Below, piece by piece: positions 48,401-62,793 of a DNA stretch of 64,000 nucleotides; within the stretch, counting starts at the first letter, position 1, and every line of letters starts with the position of its first letter. This stretch comes from Vespa crabro. Its lineage: Eukaryota > Arthropoda > Insecta > Hymenoptera > Vespidae. Position numbers and translations under genes: made by a program. The notes below the pieces were generated by a model, which made no database searches, was not told where the DNA came from, and saw nothing but the letters and a program-made list of their open reading frames with translations. The stretch lies in NCBI RefSeq assembly GCF_910589235.1, contig NC_060955.1, positions 3,783,501 through 3,847,500 on the forward strand, in the 5' to 3' direction.

Positions 48401-49188
48401 TATATAACGTAGGTTTGTCGATAGACAAGATTTTTTTTCTTTATTCACGACTTTAGCCATTTCAATGAAGACTTCGATTTTGCTTTATTTGACTCTAACT
48501 TTATCCGTCTATATCCTCCCCCCAACCTTTTTACCTTTTTTTTTCTCCCTTTTGTACAGGCTATAGGTAGGTACATTTTTCTCTCGCACCCTTCTTCTTT
48601 CAGCCGTCGTGCATAGGTCACGAAGGGTAGGATTGACCTCGACATTATAACGATTTCTACCGTACAACGCGTCGTTGCACGAGTCTCACTTTATTTCTTT
48701 CTAAAAGATCAGTTCGATAAATTCTATTCATACGATCGCCATTACAATTCATTTAATATTCTTCAATAATTTTTTTCTCTTTCTCCCCCTTTTGTTTCTT
48801 CTTCTTTCTTTCTTTGTTTTCTTCTTTTTTTTATTTGTTTGTTTTTGTTTGTTTTTTTTTTTTTTTTTTTTTTTAAGACATTCAACTACTGATTGATAAG
48901 GTATAGGATTTTCTTTTGGGAGAAAATCAAGATACATAAATCGATCTTTTAAGAAGAAATATCTTGGATGTATACAGGCATTAGAAAAGATTTATTAGAT
49001 AGTTTCGATGGCTACGATTTTTCCTTAAAATTTATGATTTATTATTGGCAACAAAGTTTTAATAGAGATAAAAGCGACGAGTTGCTGCATTCTTCTTTGC
49101 AACTCGTCGGAGTACTTTATCATACTTCATAGTTTCGTTATCTCGCTAGGCGCAAATATCGTTCGTGGGTGGAAGAAAGATAGATAGG

Positions 49189-49238
<50 letters not shown>

Positions 49239-49867
49239 AGAAAGAATGAAAAAGAGAATGAAAAAGAGAATGAAAGAAAAAAAGAAAAAAAAAAAAAAGA
49301 GACATACGGTCTAGTTCGAGGAAGTTGAGAGATATTGCGCCATAAAGGAGGCGCACGATGCGTACAGTCCCAAGTAGTTCGGCAAATATACGAGAGCTAC
49401 GATATACACGTTTCGCGGGACACACATGGCACGTTTATCCTACAAGGTTCTTTATTTACGCTCTAATAATTGGAATAAATGGTCATTTATTGCTAGTCTC
49501 CCGCGACGTATATACCTATGTACGTGAATATAATACAGAATATCTCGACTGTTACAACACAAAATCAGTTTTATTTAAGTAGCCTTAATATTTATGACAA
49601 TGAATTGATTTCATTGTATTTTTTATAAAAATTCTTTATTTAATCATATTTGTGTATCGTTACACACATTGTAACATATAGAAAAATTTAGATTGATTCT
49701 TTGATTATTATGATTTTTTTTTTCTTTTCTTTTCTTTTTTTTTTTCTCTCACTCCTTCCTACATATTTTTCAATCTCTATATTTATTTCTTCGAACAACA
49801 CATCTCATTATTTCTCTAATAATATATTTTTATTAATGGTATCATTAATGATTGAACATACAGATAC

Positions 49868-49869
<2 letters not shown>

Positions 49870-49925
<56 letters not shown>
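49870..49925 (+). repeat. (AT)28 microsatellite
   Basis: Fifty-six bases of perfect AT. Confidence 0.97.
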
Positions 49926-49930
<5 letters not shown>

Positions 49931-50326
49931 CAGCTTATTAGTTACTTAAGTTGTTACAAAAAAATTATTTCTCCAAAAGACACGATGAGAATAGAATTTT
50001 TAAATTGACATTTAACGAGATATGTGGAACGTTTGAAAAATTCTCATAGCATTGTCTTATGTTTCAATCCAATTAGAGTCGAAGAATAGAACCCGTAGTA
50101 TATATATATATATTTTTTTTTTTTCCTTTTTTTTCTCTCTTTTTGATTGGAACAAGCTCCCGCTCGATCGTGGCTAATTGATGCTAGATTTAACAGAGCT
50201 TAATTAGCGATCAAACAACGGCTGCCTTCAACCTTGTGTGTTGTGTTGAATAGCTCGAATACAAAGCTTTCTTTGTTAAACGTGCTCGCAACAAGCCTAT
50301 TTACATGTACGTGTGTACACACACAC

Positions 50327-50371
<45 letters not shown>

Positions 50372-50415
50372 TAACGAAAATAGAGATAGAGAGAAAGAGA
50401 GAGAAAGAGTGAGAG

Positions 50416-50480
<65 letters not shown>

Positions 50481-50984
50481 TATAAATAGAAAGCAAATAG
50501 TTTTTCATATAATAATGGTCATAAAATTTTTTCATGTACCGCTATTAAATTACGTATGTATGCATGTACATAGATACATAACATGTAGTCTATCTCGTAA
50601 ATTAATATTTTTGTATTAAAAAAAAAAAAAAAAAGAAAAAAAAAGGATAATCGACGACAATGAGAGAATGTTCATTAACTAAATGTTGATAAAAATCGTT
50701 GCTCTTCCACGAATTCTTTGCATTTCAAACGAATCGAAGATATCCAAATAAAATTTTGTCACCGAACGAGACAGTGTGAAATAAAATAATTCGAAGGTGA
50801 ATAATAAAAGATGACGACAAGGAACGCCGAGTAAACAAATTAACACAATAATCTTTAGAGTCAACATTTCAAAGGGAAGGGGGAAGTGAATTTTTGAATT
50901 TCTTCAGGAGGGAGAAAAAGAAGGAAAAGAAAAGAAATGCATTTATGCATTGCGATGCACCGATGCACCGATGGAAAGTCACGT

Positions 50985-51028
<44 letters not shown>

Positions 51029-52253
51029 GCATCCATTAACAAAATGCTAGGAAAATGTTATTGCTACTCGCATGAAATAACCATCTAGTAAAGTGCTAGT
51101 GCTCAACGTCACCTAGCAGCTCTTTTACCATCACCGAACGCCACCTATTCTAAGCGCGAAAATTCTCCACACACACACACACACACATACGCATATAGAC
51201 ACCCACCTCCACCCAAACCTCCGATTCTCGTCGTTTCGATGGCCACCAGGCAACATAAAAGAGAGGAATGAGTGACGAGGGGTAGGCAGAGTTGTAAAGC
51301 CACGCGCGTGCCCTACACGTATGTATATACCACGTTACCATACGTACACCTTCGTCCACTTTATTCGTGGCTCGTTCATCCCCCTTCTCTCTCACCCTCT
51401 CTCCTTTCCACCCTTCCTACCTATCTTTCTACCCCCGATCACCCGACCACCCGCCTGCCTGCTTGCCCGCCCGCCTGCTGCCTGCCTGCCTCCACCCATC
51501 CGCCCATCCTTCCCTCTTTCTCTCGAGTCCACACGATACTCCACGTTCGATTCGATTCTATCCTTCGACAAGATACACACATCGATTTTGTCGTGGTGTC
51601 GGTATCGAACGTACGGCGATATCAAGTGATATCGATTTTTATTATTGTTTATTGTTTTTATTGTTGTTCTTGTTGTCGCTGTTATATTTTATGCTTAATG
51701 CGTAAACATGTTTACGTTGGGTAAAGTGTTTTTTTTTTTTTTCTTTTTATTTATAATTATGACGTATCTTTACTGTCTAGACAGTTTTTTTTTTCTTTTT
51801 TTTTTTTTCATTTTCTATGAGCAGGTAACATTTAAATATTTATTATTGTAAGAATTGTTTTCTAGTGTTAATAATTAATATTTTGTTTAAAACAATATAA
51901 TATTATATAATTGCATTCATCAATTCAAAATATTATTTATCAGATAATATTAGTTGCATTTCGTTTAAATTATATATTACATAATTCATTTTTGATCTTT
52001 CATAAAAAATATCGCCAATTTCTTCGTATATACTTTGTAATACGATCAATCTTCGATCTTTTCTATTCGCGTTTTCTTCGTAAAACGTCAACTCGTCTTT
52101 ATTGGAGAATCTTTAGATTCGAGCGTAACGTGTTCTCTAGAAAATTTAATCGAAGTTTTTCGTCTCTACCAACGATAACGATAACGTCGGTGGGATTTTC
52201 TTTCGTGGGGTAAAATGCGTTCAAGAAAAGAAAACCAAAGAGAGCGTGAGAGG

Positions 52254-52299
<46 letters not shown>

Positions 52300-52357
52300 C
52301 AGCAGCGAGAGCAAGAGCGAGAGAGAGAACGAAGGAAGTATAACATAGCTGCTCACG

Positions 52358-52400
<43 letters not shown>

Positions 52401-52480
52401 CTCCTCTTTTTCCCTGTTATAAAGAAACAGAGAGGAGAGAGTAGCATTCGCGATACAACGATGTTTAAATCGGGTATTCT
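49926..52480 (+). other. Long first coding intron, part 7
   Basis: No supported exon. Repeats include (TA)n at 50328-50368, (GA)n at 50420-50475, (GA)n at 50992-51029, (CA)n at 51171-51187, poly-T at 51730-51810 and GA/CT arrays at 52255-52298 and 52362-52389. A C-rich patch at 51400-51520 contains CCCGCCTGCCTG-type units. Confidence 0.5.
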
Positions 52481-52594
52481 CGGATAGCCCTCGGGTAAAG
52501 CTCGTTCGGTCGCTTGCGCGCGACTCTGTCGGTGCAGCAGCGTCGATGCAGGGTGGTGGCTTCTTTCAAGGTAGAAAGTAAGAAAAGGAGAAAG

Positions 52595-52629
<35 letters not shown>

Positions 52630-52661
52630 GAAAGAAAGATAGAGATAGAGAGATATAGGGT

Positions 52662-52677
<16 letters not shown>

Positions 52678-52739
<62 letters not shown>
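52678..52739 (+). repeat. (GA)31 microsatellite
   Basis: Uninterrupted GA array, preceded by GATA units (52653-52678) and followed by a GGA purine tract (about 52840-52960). Confidence 0.95.
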
Positions 52740-52742
<3 letters not shown>

Positions 52743-53332
52743 GTGAGGATAGAGTGGAAGAAAACGAAGAAGGGTCGAGAAGGAAAAGACTCGCGTGTAT
52801 CACGTGGGTGTAGTGTAGATGTTTGGAGAGAGTGGTAAAGGAGGAAGGGTCGGAGGTTGTGCAAAGGGTAGAGGATGAGAAGGTGGAGGAGGAAGAGGAG
52901 GAGGAGGAGGAGAAGAAGGTGGAGAAGGAAGAGGAGAAGAAGGAAGAGGAGAAGGAGACGATGTGCAGCGTAGGAGAAGGCGATCGATGCACCGGCCCGG
53001 CCGCACACGACAACGATGCCTGAGTCAGCCTTTCGCGAGCATTGGCCGCCGCCGGCATTACGGCTGCGCTCGTTGCGTCGGGTAAGAATGGTAGGAGTGA
53101 GGGAAACTAACCGGGGATGGAGAGGGAAAGAGGTAGGATAAAACGGGGAGAAAGACAGAATCGTTTCCGGCGTACGCAGCCCCTGGAAAGCGTCGGGCTG
53201 GTTATCGCGGCCAAAGTGACGTTCCAAATGAATATCAACAAGCGCAGCCTCGCCGTCGAGGGGTGCGAGGAGGAAGAGGGGAAGGGTGGTTGGAATGAGG
53301 ATTGTGAGGGATGATGGTGAGAGAAAAAGAGA

Positions 53333-53340
<8 letters not shown>

Positions 53341-53390
<50 letters not shown>

Positions 53391-54458
53391 AGAATTGGTG
53401 GAGGTGAAAGGAAAGGGGAAGCTTTTCTGCTGCTACTGCTGCTGCTACTGCTGCTGTTGCTGGTAGTGGTGGTAGTGGTGGTTGGTGGTGGTTGGTGGTG
53501 GTTGATGGTGGTTGGTGGTGGTGGTGGTGGTGGTGGGCACGACGACGTCGACGAGCAAGAGAAATTTTATTTCCGCGGGCGTGGCGCGCCGATGTGTACC
53601 ATTCGCTTGAATCTTTACCTTTTCTTTTTCTTTGTCTTTTTCTTTTTTATTCGAGAACATTTCTCTCTTACTCTTTCTCTCTCTCGTTTTCTTTCTATTT
53701 TTCACTCCCCTTCTTTAGATTTCTTTTCCAATGTCTATCCTCCGCGGATTTACTCTTTCCACGCTTCGAACCGCAAGCAAATGGATCGTACGGAATGGGA
53801 TTCGTGTCTAACCGCGATAGTAAAGGCGGGACACTTTGACTTTTCGAGAGGAATCTCAAAAGGAACGTCTCTTGTAAAAGAGAGAGAAAGAGAGAGAGAG
53901 AGAGAGATGAAGGGTTGGATGATGGTAAAGAGGTAAGGAGAGAGGGAAGAAGTATGTATAGACACGTAAGCTCGTCCTTTTATAGAATCTTGAAACAAAA
54001 GGGTGTCGCGTGTTTCTCGAAACACAATGTGATATGGCTATAAAATAAGAACATACGAGGATAGTACACATTCATACGAAAGCATGTAATAAAAACGATA
54101 GATAGGTAGGAAGGAAGAGACCGAGAGAGATCGGAAATATTCCGTTCGCTTTGGGAGGGTAGATTTATTTGAGTGGGTGGAAGTCTCTTTTGAAAATATC
54201 TTTATTATTCATTTTTCTTTCGTTCTTTTTTTTTTTTTCTTTTTTTCTTTTTGTGTCTCTGTTTCTTTCTTCATTGTTCTTTTTCTTTTTATTCCTTTTA
54301 TGGTTACCGAACAACGCGATTGGATTTCAAATCTACAGGTCGGGCGCGCACGCTCGAGCGCACAGCTCCGTATTGTTGTCTTTCTCGGCGAACGAGCAAA
54401 AAGGAAGAAATGAATAAGAGAAACAGATAGAGATAAAGAGACAGAGAGGGGAGATAGA

Positions 54459-54505
<47 letters not shown>

Positions 54506-54961
54506 AGAAGTGATTCTCTCTCTCTCTCTTTCTCTATCTAGTGATATTGTCATGTACACGTGAGAACGCGTGCGCGCATTTCGCCGCGTGATGACGCAAT
54601 GCATGACAGACGGTCTTCGCGGTAATTGCGTCCGGATAACGCACGAAACGGTAACGGGGAGAGAAATGGCTGCTTGCACTCACACTCTCTCTCTTTTCCG
54701 TCTCCTCCACTCTTTTCTCTTCGTCGATTGATCCGCTCGCGGAGCGGATATGCAGCTCGGTTCAGAGGTAGGAGGGTGGAGAAAAGGGAGGAGGGGGTGG
54801 GGGTGGTTTGAGGCTCGATGGAGGTGGAATTGGCGGAGAAAAGGGATAATGGTGGGGATAGTTGGGGTTGGCAAGGTGCTGTTGGAACGAAAGGTATATA
54901 TGAAGAGAAAGAGAAAGAGATAGATAGATACATAGATAGATAGATAGATAGAGAGAGAGAC

Positions 54962-55008
<47 letters not shown>

Positions 55009-55256
55009 AAGAGACCGAAGAAAGGGATGGTGGAGAAGAAGGAGGAGAGGCACGAGAAGCCAATTAATTTTACGATGGCAAACAGTGGGACTGTCGCAAC
55101 GTCGTTTCTGCAGTTCACCGAAGTAATTAAAGTTTAAATTGTTTTGAAGAACAATAACGCCCTTCCACGGGCTTCTCTTCTCCATCTTCTTTTCCTTCTC
55201 ATCTCTTTATCTCTAAATGCGCGCGAGGTAACGTCTCGTTCGCGTCATCGTCGTCC

Positions 55257-55287
<31 letters not shown>

Positions 55288-56009
55288 CGTGTCGAGAATG
55301 ACGTCGACTTATTGTGCAGATGGATAGAAAAGATTTAATGTTTCTAATGGGATCTAATGAATAACATAAAGATGTTAGTACAGTAGTTAAAAGTATTAAC
55401 GTAAAGTATTGACGATATTATTCTTATTGGTAATTTATCTTTCAATGAGTTTTCTCACGGGTGATAGTGGGGGGGATGAGAAGGGGGGAAATGATTGATA
55501 GGAGAAAATACATACGTACATACATACATACATATGTACATGTACGTGTCTGAAATTAATATACTTTTCAATGAATGTAATCGCAAATGGGAATTCCTTT
55601 TTGTCTACTTTTATTCTCATTTTGTTGAAACATCCTTTCGGAGAATAAGAGAGTAATCGTAGAGTCCTCTTTTGTGAATATTTGTTTGCATTTAGAGCAT
55701 AACGATCAATTTATAATCAAAACTTTTTCGAACGAAGTAGAACGCATAATATTATAACGAGAGTGTAATCATTCTGGCATTGTTATTCTTTTTTTTTTCT
55801 CTTTCCCATAAAAAGAAAAAAGAAGAAAGAAAAGAAAAAAAAAAGAAAAAAGAAAAAGAAAGACTGACTTTTAATTTTCTATATTCCCAGGAATTATTAC
55901 TTGTTATTATTATTATTAATATTTATTATCATCATCGTCGTGATCATTATTATGTATTGTATTATTATTATTATTGTTATTGTTGTTGTTATTATTATTA
56001 TTATTGTTG

Positions 56010-56053
<44 letters not shown>

Positions 56054-56054
56054 G

Positions 56055-56116
<62 letters not shown>

Positions 56117-56603
56117 GTTATTATTACTTTAATCGTCGATTTTATTATCGTTCCCTTTCACGCGTATAGTTGTGCCTATATTTAACGTCGCTTGATATAA
56201 TTATGTCATAATATGTCAGTCTATCGTATATCATTCCTTATCGTATCCTTCGCTTTCTCCGACGTAATTAAAATTAAAAACGAATAACAGCGAATCGAAT
56301 AAATTGCGCGTAATCTCGTATTGCGGATTTACGAGATTCACTTTGGTACGAGGGCGATCATTAATACAGATTATCGCTCGCGGAAATATCTACTAACGGG
56401 TATCGGGTCTCTGACTTGTGGGCGTTAATTAAATTTCATTATCTTATAGATATGTTTTTAATCGAGCACGCTTGTACCTTGCTATGATCGCACGCTATCC
56501 TTTCATTTCTATGGGAATTCATTCGAATAGGAATTCAATTATTTTTCTTTTCTTTTTTTCCTTTCTAGAAGAGAGAAAGAGAGAGAAAGAGAGAGAAAGA
56601 GAG

Positions 56604-56668
<65 letters not shown>

Positions 56669-57941
56669 ATGGGGGGGGGAACATATGAAACGTGTATATA
56701 AACTGATAAAACATGTTTGTCTGCTTTGAAGATTAACTAATATATACGTTCTTTTTTCTTATCGCGTATATTTACGACGGGTATGGGAAGAGAGGCTTAG
56801 GGGGAAGGGGCCAGACGGGCAAAAAAGATAAAAAAAGAAAAAGAAAAAAATAACAAAAAACTTATATCCCACAACAATTAAAAGAAAGCTTTTCCGTTCG
56901 AGTAGTATGAAAATTTGTCCCTCTCATTGTCGTCATCGTTGTCATTGTCATTGTCGTTGTTGTCATTGTTATTATCGTAAGGTATATCATCGAGGGAAAG
57001 TCGCGACGGTTTTAGGTGTTAAGATTGAAAAGAGCAGAGGCCGGTAGTCGTGAAGCATGCCACAGCTAATTGTCGTCATTGACGCGTGGCCAAAGAGAAG
57101 CGGAAAACTGGTGAACCGAAGCCAGTAGGAGTTTCCTGGCGAAACGAAACAAGGGTGGAAGGAGAGAGAGAGAAAGAGAGAGAAAGAGAGGGAGACAGGG
57201 ATGTCATAGACGTTCTATGCTCGCCACGTAGTCACATCGTATACTCTCTCGCAAACTCATTACGCGAGTAGTAGGAGTAGGTACTCTCTACGAGAGAAAG
57301 AGAGAGAGAGAGAGAGAGAGCGGTTTTGACTCTCCCTCCCTCCTTTCCCTTCTCCCACTTTCGCTCCCTTTCACTTCTCTCTATCTCCTACAGCCCCGTC
57401 CACCACTAATTATAACCATGATCATGCCGTGCATTAACTCTCCTTGTACAGTAATTGTTAATGAGAGCACACGAGCGATCGCATTACTACGGGCTGCTCT
57501 GTAAGCTACCGCTTGTAATTAGAGTTATCCCTCCCCCTTTACCTCTTTCCTTCTCTTTCTTTCTCCAATCCTCTTCTCTTACTTTCTCTCTCTCTCCCTC
57601 TCTCTCTTTCTCTCTCTCTCTCTTTTTTTCTCCTTTTATCTTGAAGCAACCACTATCCAACTCTATATCCCTTTATTTTCTACCATTCTTTTGTTATCAT
57701 CAATCTATTTCTCTCCGAACTCTCTCAGCCTGTATCCACATATTTTTCTCTTGAATTTTTCAATCTCTCTCTCTCTCTCTCTCTTTCTCATTTGTTCCTT
57801 CCTATTTAAACGATAATTTCATTTAAAGTAGAATGTATCACCGTGGATGATAAAAATTCGTTCATTAATAAGGAATATTATATAAATATTTTAAGTTTAT
57901 TAATCGAAACGTTAGATAACTTTTGTTTAATATCTACGAAG

Positions 57942-57942
<1 letters not shown>
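53341..57942 (+). other. Long first coding intron, part 8
   Basis: No supported exon. Contents: (GA)n at 53348-53390, CTG and GGT triplets at 53427-53535, (GA)n at 54472-54503 and 54950-55006, (CGT)n at 55245-55286, TTA/GTT triplets at 55960-56127, GA/GAAA repeats at 56570-56665 and (CT)n at 57590-57625. Unique islands lie at about 56180-56470 and 57380-57530; the second carries several homeodomain-type TAAT cores. Confidence 0.5.
55960..56127 (+). repeat. (TTA)n with TTG interruptions
   Basis: About 168 bases of TTA triplets with blocks of TTG; an imperfect relative of the arrays at 46452 and 63244. Confidence 0.9.
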
Positions 57943-57989
<47 letters not shown>

Positions 57990-58750
57990 CTTTTTATTTT
58001 CTTTATAAATACCAGATGTCGAATTATTTACATAAAGATTTGTACGCATACACATACATACATATATAAGGATGATAGAAATTATTTTGAAAGTAAAACC
58101 AATAACAACGATTACGACGTATCAGTTAGCATATGTATGTTCGATCCAATAATACATACATAATATAAACGGATCAAAGACGGCTGCGGAAGGAGGAAAA
58201 ATATTTTATTATCGAGCACGTGAAAAGTGATATCTGCGAACGACTTTTAAACATTTGGCAGAGAGAAACGAATTCAGTCCAGAATTACGATCTGGCTTCT
58301 CCTTGACCCAGATCCAATCGCACCGATTGTTCGTATCAGATTGCACCGGTCCGTAACATGAGGCACTACCGTGCTGATAAATTAATATGGCCTTCTTGCG
58401 GACACTAATTCAGCCGATTTCGCCACGAAGTCTCTCTTCTCTTCTCTTCTCTTCTCTTGTCTCCTCCTCTCCTCCTCTCTCTCTTTCTCTCTCTCTTTTT
58501 CTATATATGTATATCTATCTATCCATCTATCTCACTCTATCTTCTAGGATCGTAATCTCCTAGAATCGTTCAGATTCAGCCTCCGCTGAAGCATTCTCGG
58601 AATCGTTGAGCTCTAGACTCGTCCGTAAACGACCACGAACGATCGCTCAATAAAATCTACTTGGATTTATCTACTTGGACTTATCACGACGATCAAACGT
58701 AATTGCAGATGCGGTTGCGATAACTACGTTCCTTTTCAAACCGTCGCGTG

Positions 58751-58786
<36 letters not shown>

Positions 58787-60143
58787 TCTCTTTTCTTCTC
58801 TTCTCTTCTATTTTAATATTTCGTAATACTACGCATAACAGAATCCATTTGTTTTAATTATTAAATTTAAATTGTTATTGACGTTACGTAAGTAAGCAAT
58901 TAAGTATAAAAATGTACGTTTTAATATTAAAGTTTTCATTGGGAAAAATGTAAAAGTAAATGTTACGCGTCAAATTATTAAGAATCTTTGTCTTTCTTTT
59001 TTCTTTTTCTTTCTTTTTTTTTTTTCTTTTTTTCTTTCTTTCGTTCTTTAAAACGATCGATACGATTTGTTTTATATATTTTCCCTTTTTCCTTTTTTCG
59101 CACGAACGATTTTTATACAATTACGAACGAATTTTTATTATTATAATTCGTCAAAAAATGTTTTTCGTATTATCGTTAATCGCATTACGCGATTCGATGA
59201 ATACTGGTAGTATTATACAGTAAAATACGGTAGTATTTTGATTTTGATCTGAAATTTGTTACATTCACGTTAAGTCTCGATATAAAAATTTCGTACTTTT
59301 ATCTTTTTCCTTTTTTTTCTCAACCATTTATCGATCTCACTAGAAAAGAACATCACGGGATAGGTTTTTCGATTGCCTCGTTACGACGGGAATAAAGAAC
59401 GAGAATGCGAATAACGTTGCAAATAATTACACTCGGATCTAATATTAGACGGATCGTAGTATAGTTGATTGGATTAGAAAATTTCAGTTCAGGCGATGCA
59501 CGACAACGATGTGGTCCTCCTCTTTCATTGCCGAAGACGAGAACGGATAGCCCGATAATCAACGTTAACATTGAGCTCTAACTATTCATAGCACGTGCGC
59601 GATGTCATGCACAGTACGTTGCCCGTTTGCAGGCGTCAATTCGTAATGTGCTTCGCTTACGCTTTGTACGAGTCTAAACGTTCGATCGATCGTGGTATAT
59701 CCCTTTGATCGAATACCGATCGAGAGAAATTTGATCAGTAGGTATCGATTTGACGAAACGTAAAATTCCATTAGTTTTTACCGTTTACATCCGAGGGTGG
59801 ATTGGAAATATCGAGGGAGAGAAGGTAACGAGATAATATAAGTGGAAACGTCACAGTCACAACGATATTTCTCGTGGGTAAATAAATTCGTTCGCGAAAA
59901 ACATTTCAAACGACATTCGTAAGTAAATATGTATACATGAAGAGTATGTGTGTGTGTGAATCTATGTGTGTGTATATATATATATATATTCATACACACA
60001 CCATCAATAACATGCGGTACAGTCGTCAGTTTCACCTTGGCAAGGGAGAATGAGAGATGACAGAGAGAGAGAGAGAGAGGCAGGAAGAAGGTTCATGTTT
60101 TATTTACATTGTATTTTAAATTATTCTATTAGTATAAACAGGA

Positions 60144-60189
<46 letters not shown>

Positions 60190-60457
60190 CAATGAGAATT
60201 GTTTCGATTATTTAAATAACTATGATTTTTAGTTAATATAAAGGGAAAAAAAAAATAATAAGATAAAGTAATATTTATGTTTCATGCGAGCGATCAATAT
60301 GAAATCAAATAATAAAGTTAAAGGAAAGAAAATATAATTCGAAGTTTAATACCTTTGATCATTAAATTATATATTTTGATAAATGTTATCGATCGATCGT
60401 CATATTTGAAATATATAATATATAGGATAAGATTGTTCTGCAGACAATTTTTTATCG

Positions 60458-60504
<47 letters not shown>

Positions 60505-60790
60505 AATTAATTAATCATTTATTTATTTTCATTATTAAGTTATTTTGACATGTATATATAACATGAAGAAAAATATATTGGTTCTAGTTAGATTGTAATT
60601 AATAAGTGATCAGACTAGTATGCATCGTAATTACTTTATCGATTATTTATCCGCGAGAAGAAAAGATATTTCCTTTAAAGAAAATCATTTTCACGACAAG
60701 TAAGTAGTAGTATGTATGATATCTCTGTGTTATCGTTGAAGAAATTCTTGAGCCTTGCACGAACGCGTTTTAATGCGAAGAGAAAATACC

Positions 60791-60791
60791 A

Positions 60792-60834
<43 letters not shown>

Positions 60835-60873
60835 TCGTCGTAGCTGTAGTCGTCGTCGTAGTCGTCGTCGTCG
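60791..60873 (+). repeat. (GTC)n triplet repeat
   Basis: About 27 GTC units with GTA/ATC/TGTAGC interruptions, similar to the array at 33457. Confidence 0.9.
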
Positions 60874-61247
60874 AGCAATGATGGTACAGCATCCAGTATT
60901 TCTCTCATCCTCTTTTTCCCTCGATGCAGCAAGCTTGCGATCGAGAAAGAGAGAGTAGGAGAAAGAAGGAGAGAGAGAGAAAGAGAGAAGGAGAGAGAGA
61001 GAGAGAGAGAATGAAACGAAGAAAAGGATATGTAAAGGATCGTAAGTCGCGAAGTGCAAGGTGATTCACTGGCAACTTCAAGGTGAGCAAATTGCTCACC
61101 AGGGGCCGGTTTGAATTTCTTCGGACGACGAGAGGAATACTTTTTTCTTCATTTTATTTTATTTTATTTTATTTCATTTCATTTCGCATTTCATTTTATT
61201 TCAGTTTATTTTATTTCGTTAAACGCTATGCTACCTGAAAGATATCT

Positions 61248-61299
<52 letters not shown>

Positions 61300-61913
61300 T
61301 TTATCTTTTTATATCTTCCTATAATGAGATACCACATAAATTTTATATAGTTTTTTCAGTTTTTTCAGTTTTTTCTTTATTTTTTTTTTCCCCCAAAATC
61401 TTTCACATCGAGCTGACAAAGCAAGAAAGAAAAAAAGTGTTCTATCGTTGAATTGTTTATAAGTCGATATTTTTTTTTTCCTCATTTTATCTTCAGATTA
61501 TTAAATTATTAATCTAAAAAATTTCGATCCCAATCTATTGTATTATTTATATTTAAGAGAATAAATTTATATCTGAGAAATAAAATTTATACTTGTAAAA
61601 TATATTAATCCGAGGATTAATGAAGTTTAATTAAATTCGTATGTTCAACAAATGGAAGATAAATTTTCTAAAATACGTTTGCATGATTTCAAAATTACAT
61701 GGTTTCTTTGTAATGATTTCATTTGGATTGTTCATCGTTGAAATGGAAATCTTGTAGTGGCGTCTGTTACAACACTTTCTCTATCTCTCTCTCTCTCTCT
61801 TTCTCTCTTTCTCTTATTCTCTCATATAAGATTCGTTATGATTAAACTTGTGTGAAAATCAATATCTAATTTGAATATCACGAAGCAGACGTTGCCTTTG
61901 CTATTGCTTTCAT

Positions 61914-61945
<32 letters not shown>

Positions 61946-62571
61946 GGCGTAACGTTTCAAGTATATCTGATTTCTCCTTCTCAGTTGGTTTCTTTTCTTT
62001 TTTGTTGGTTTGTTTGCTTCTTTTTCTTCTTTCTTTTTTTTCTTTTCTTTCCTTTTCTTTTTTTTTTTTTTTTTGTATGTCGTAGAACTCGAATATCCAA
62101 GTGTCGGACGTTACTCGCGTAATCTCAGGTCGTTGTGTGTCCTCCGATATCTTCTTGGACGGCGTTCACCATCGTGCTCTCGGGTAATTTGTTCACCTTG
62201 GATAAGTGCTCAGTATCCAAAGCACTCATATAGTACATACCTATACATATATACATACATATATACATATGTATATATATCCACGAGGTATCACGGATAT
62301 GCGTGTGCTTGAACGCCTCTTCTCTTATTATTGTTAAATGCGTTATCATTAAATAAATTGCCTTGGCTCACGAGGCTCGCCAATGGACTTTGTCCTTTAT
62401 TCTTCTCTTTCTCTTTCTCTTACTCTTTCTCTTTCCTCCTTCACATTCGTCATCTCATTTTTCTCTCTTATAGCATCCACCATGTATATTTGTGTTGGAT
62501 CATTCAGAGTCTAATCATTTTTGTGGATCGTAATGATCGTAGTGTCGGTGGTCAAAGTGAACATTTTATAC

Positions 62572-62575
<4 letters not shown>

Positions 62576-62633
<58 letters not shown>
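62576..62633 (+). repeat. (GA)29 microsatellite
   Basis: An uninterrupted GA array, followed about 100 bases later by a (CT)n array of similar length (62736-62786), so the pair could form a long GA/CT hairpin. Confidence 0.93.
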
Positions 62634-62639
<6 letters not shown>

Positions 62640-62727
62640 ATCAATTAGAGGAAGTGAGATGAAAAAGAGGTGTACGCGAATCGAGCATTATCTCACAAAG
62701 CGTCAATTACCATCACCGACGTCTTAT

Positions 62728-62793
<66 letters not shown>

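Noticed and set aside
52166..53227. 353-codon minus-strand open frame
   Set aside because: Most of it is Ser/Leu from (CT)n arrays; no domain, no splice support, and composition follows the repeats. Only the CpG-rich end was kept as a possible promoter.
57380..57420. Acceptor CTCCTACAG|CCCCGTCC as the second MBD exon
   Set aside because: It would start Ser-Pro as needed, but reaches a stop codon after three more residues and lacks the rest of the MBD.
59353..59571. 72-aa minus-strand frame with a signal-peptide-like start
   Set aside because: It is non-repetitive but has no recognisable family, splice sites or polyadenylation signal; such frames are expected by chance in 42 kb.
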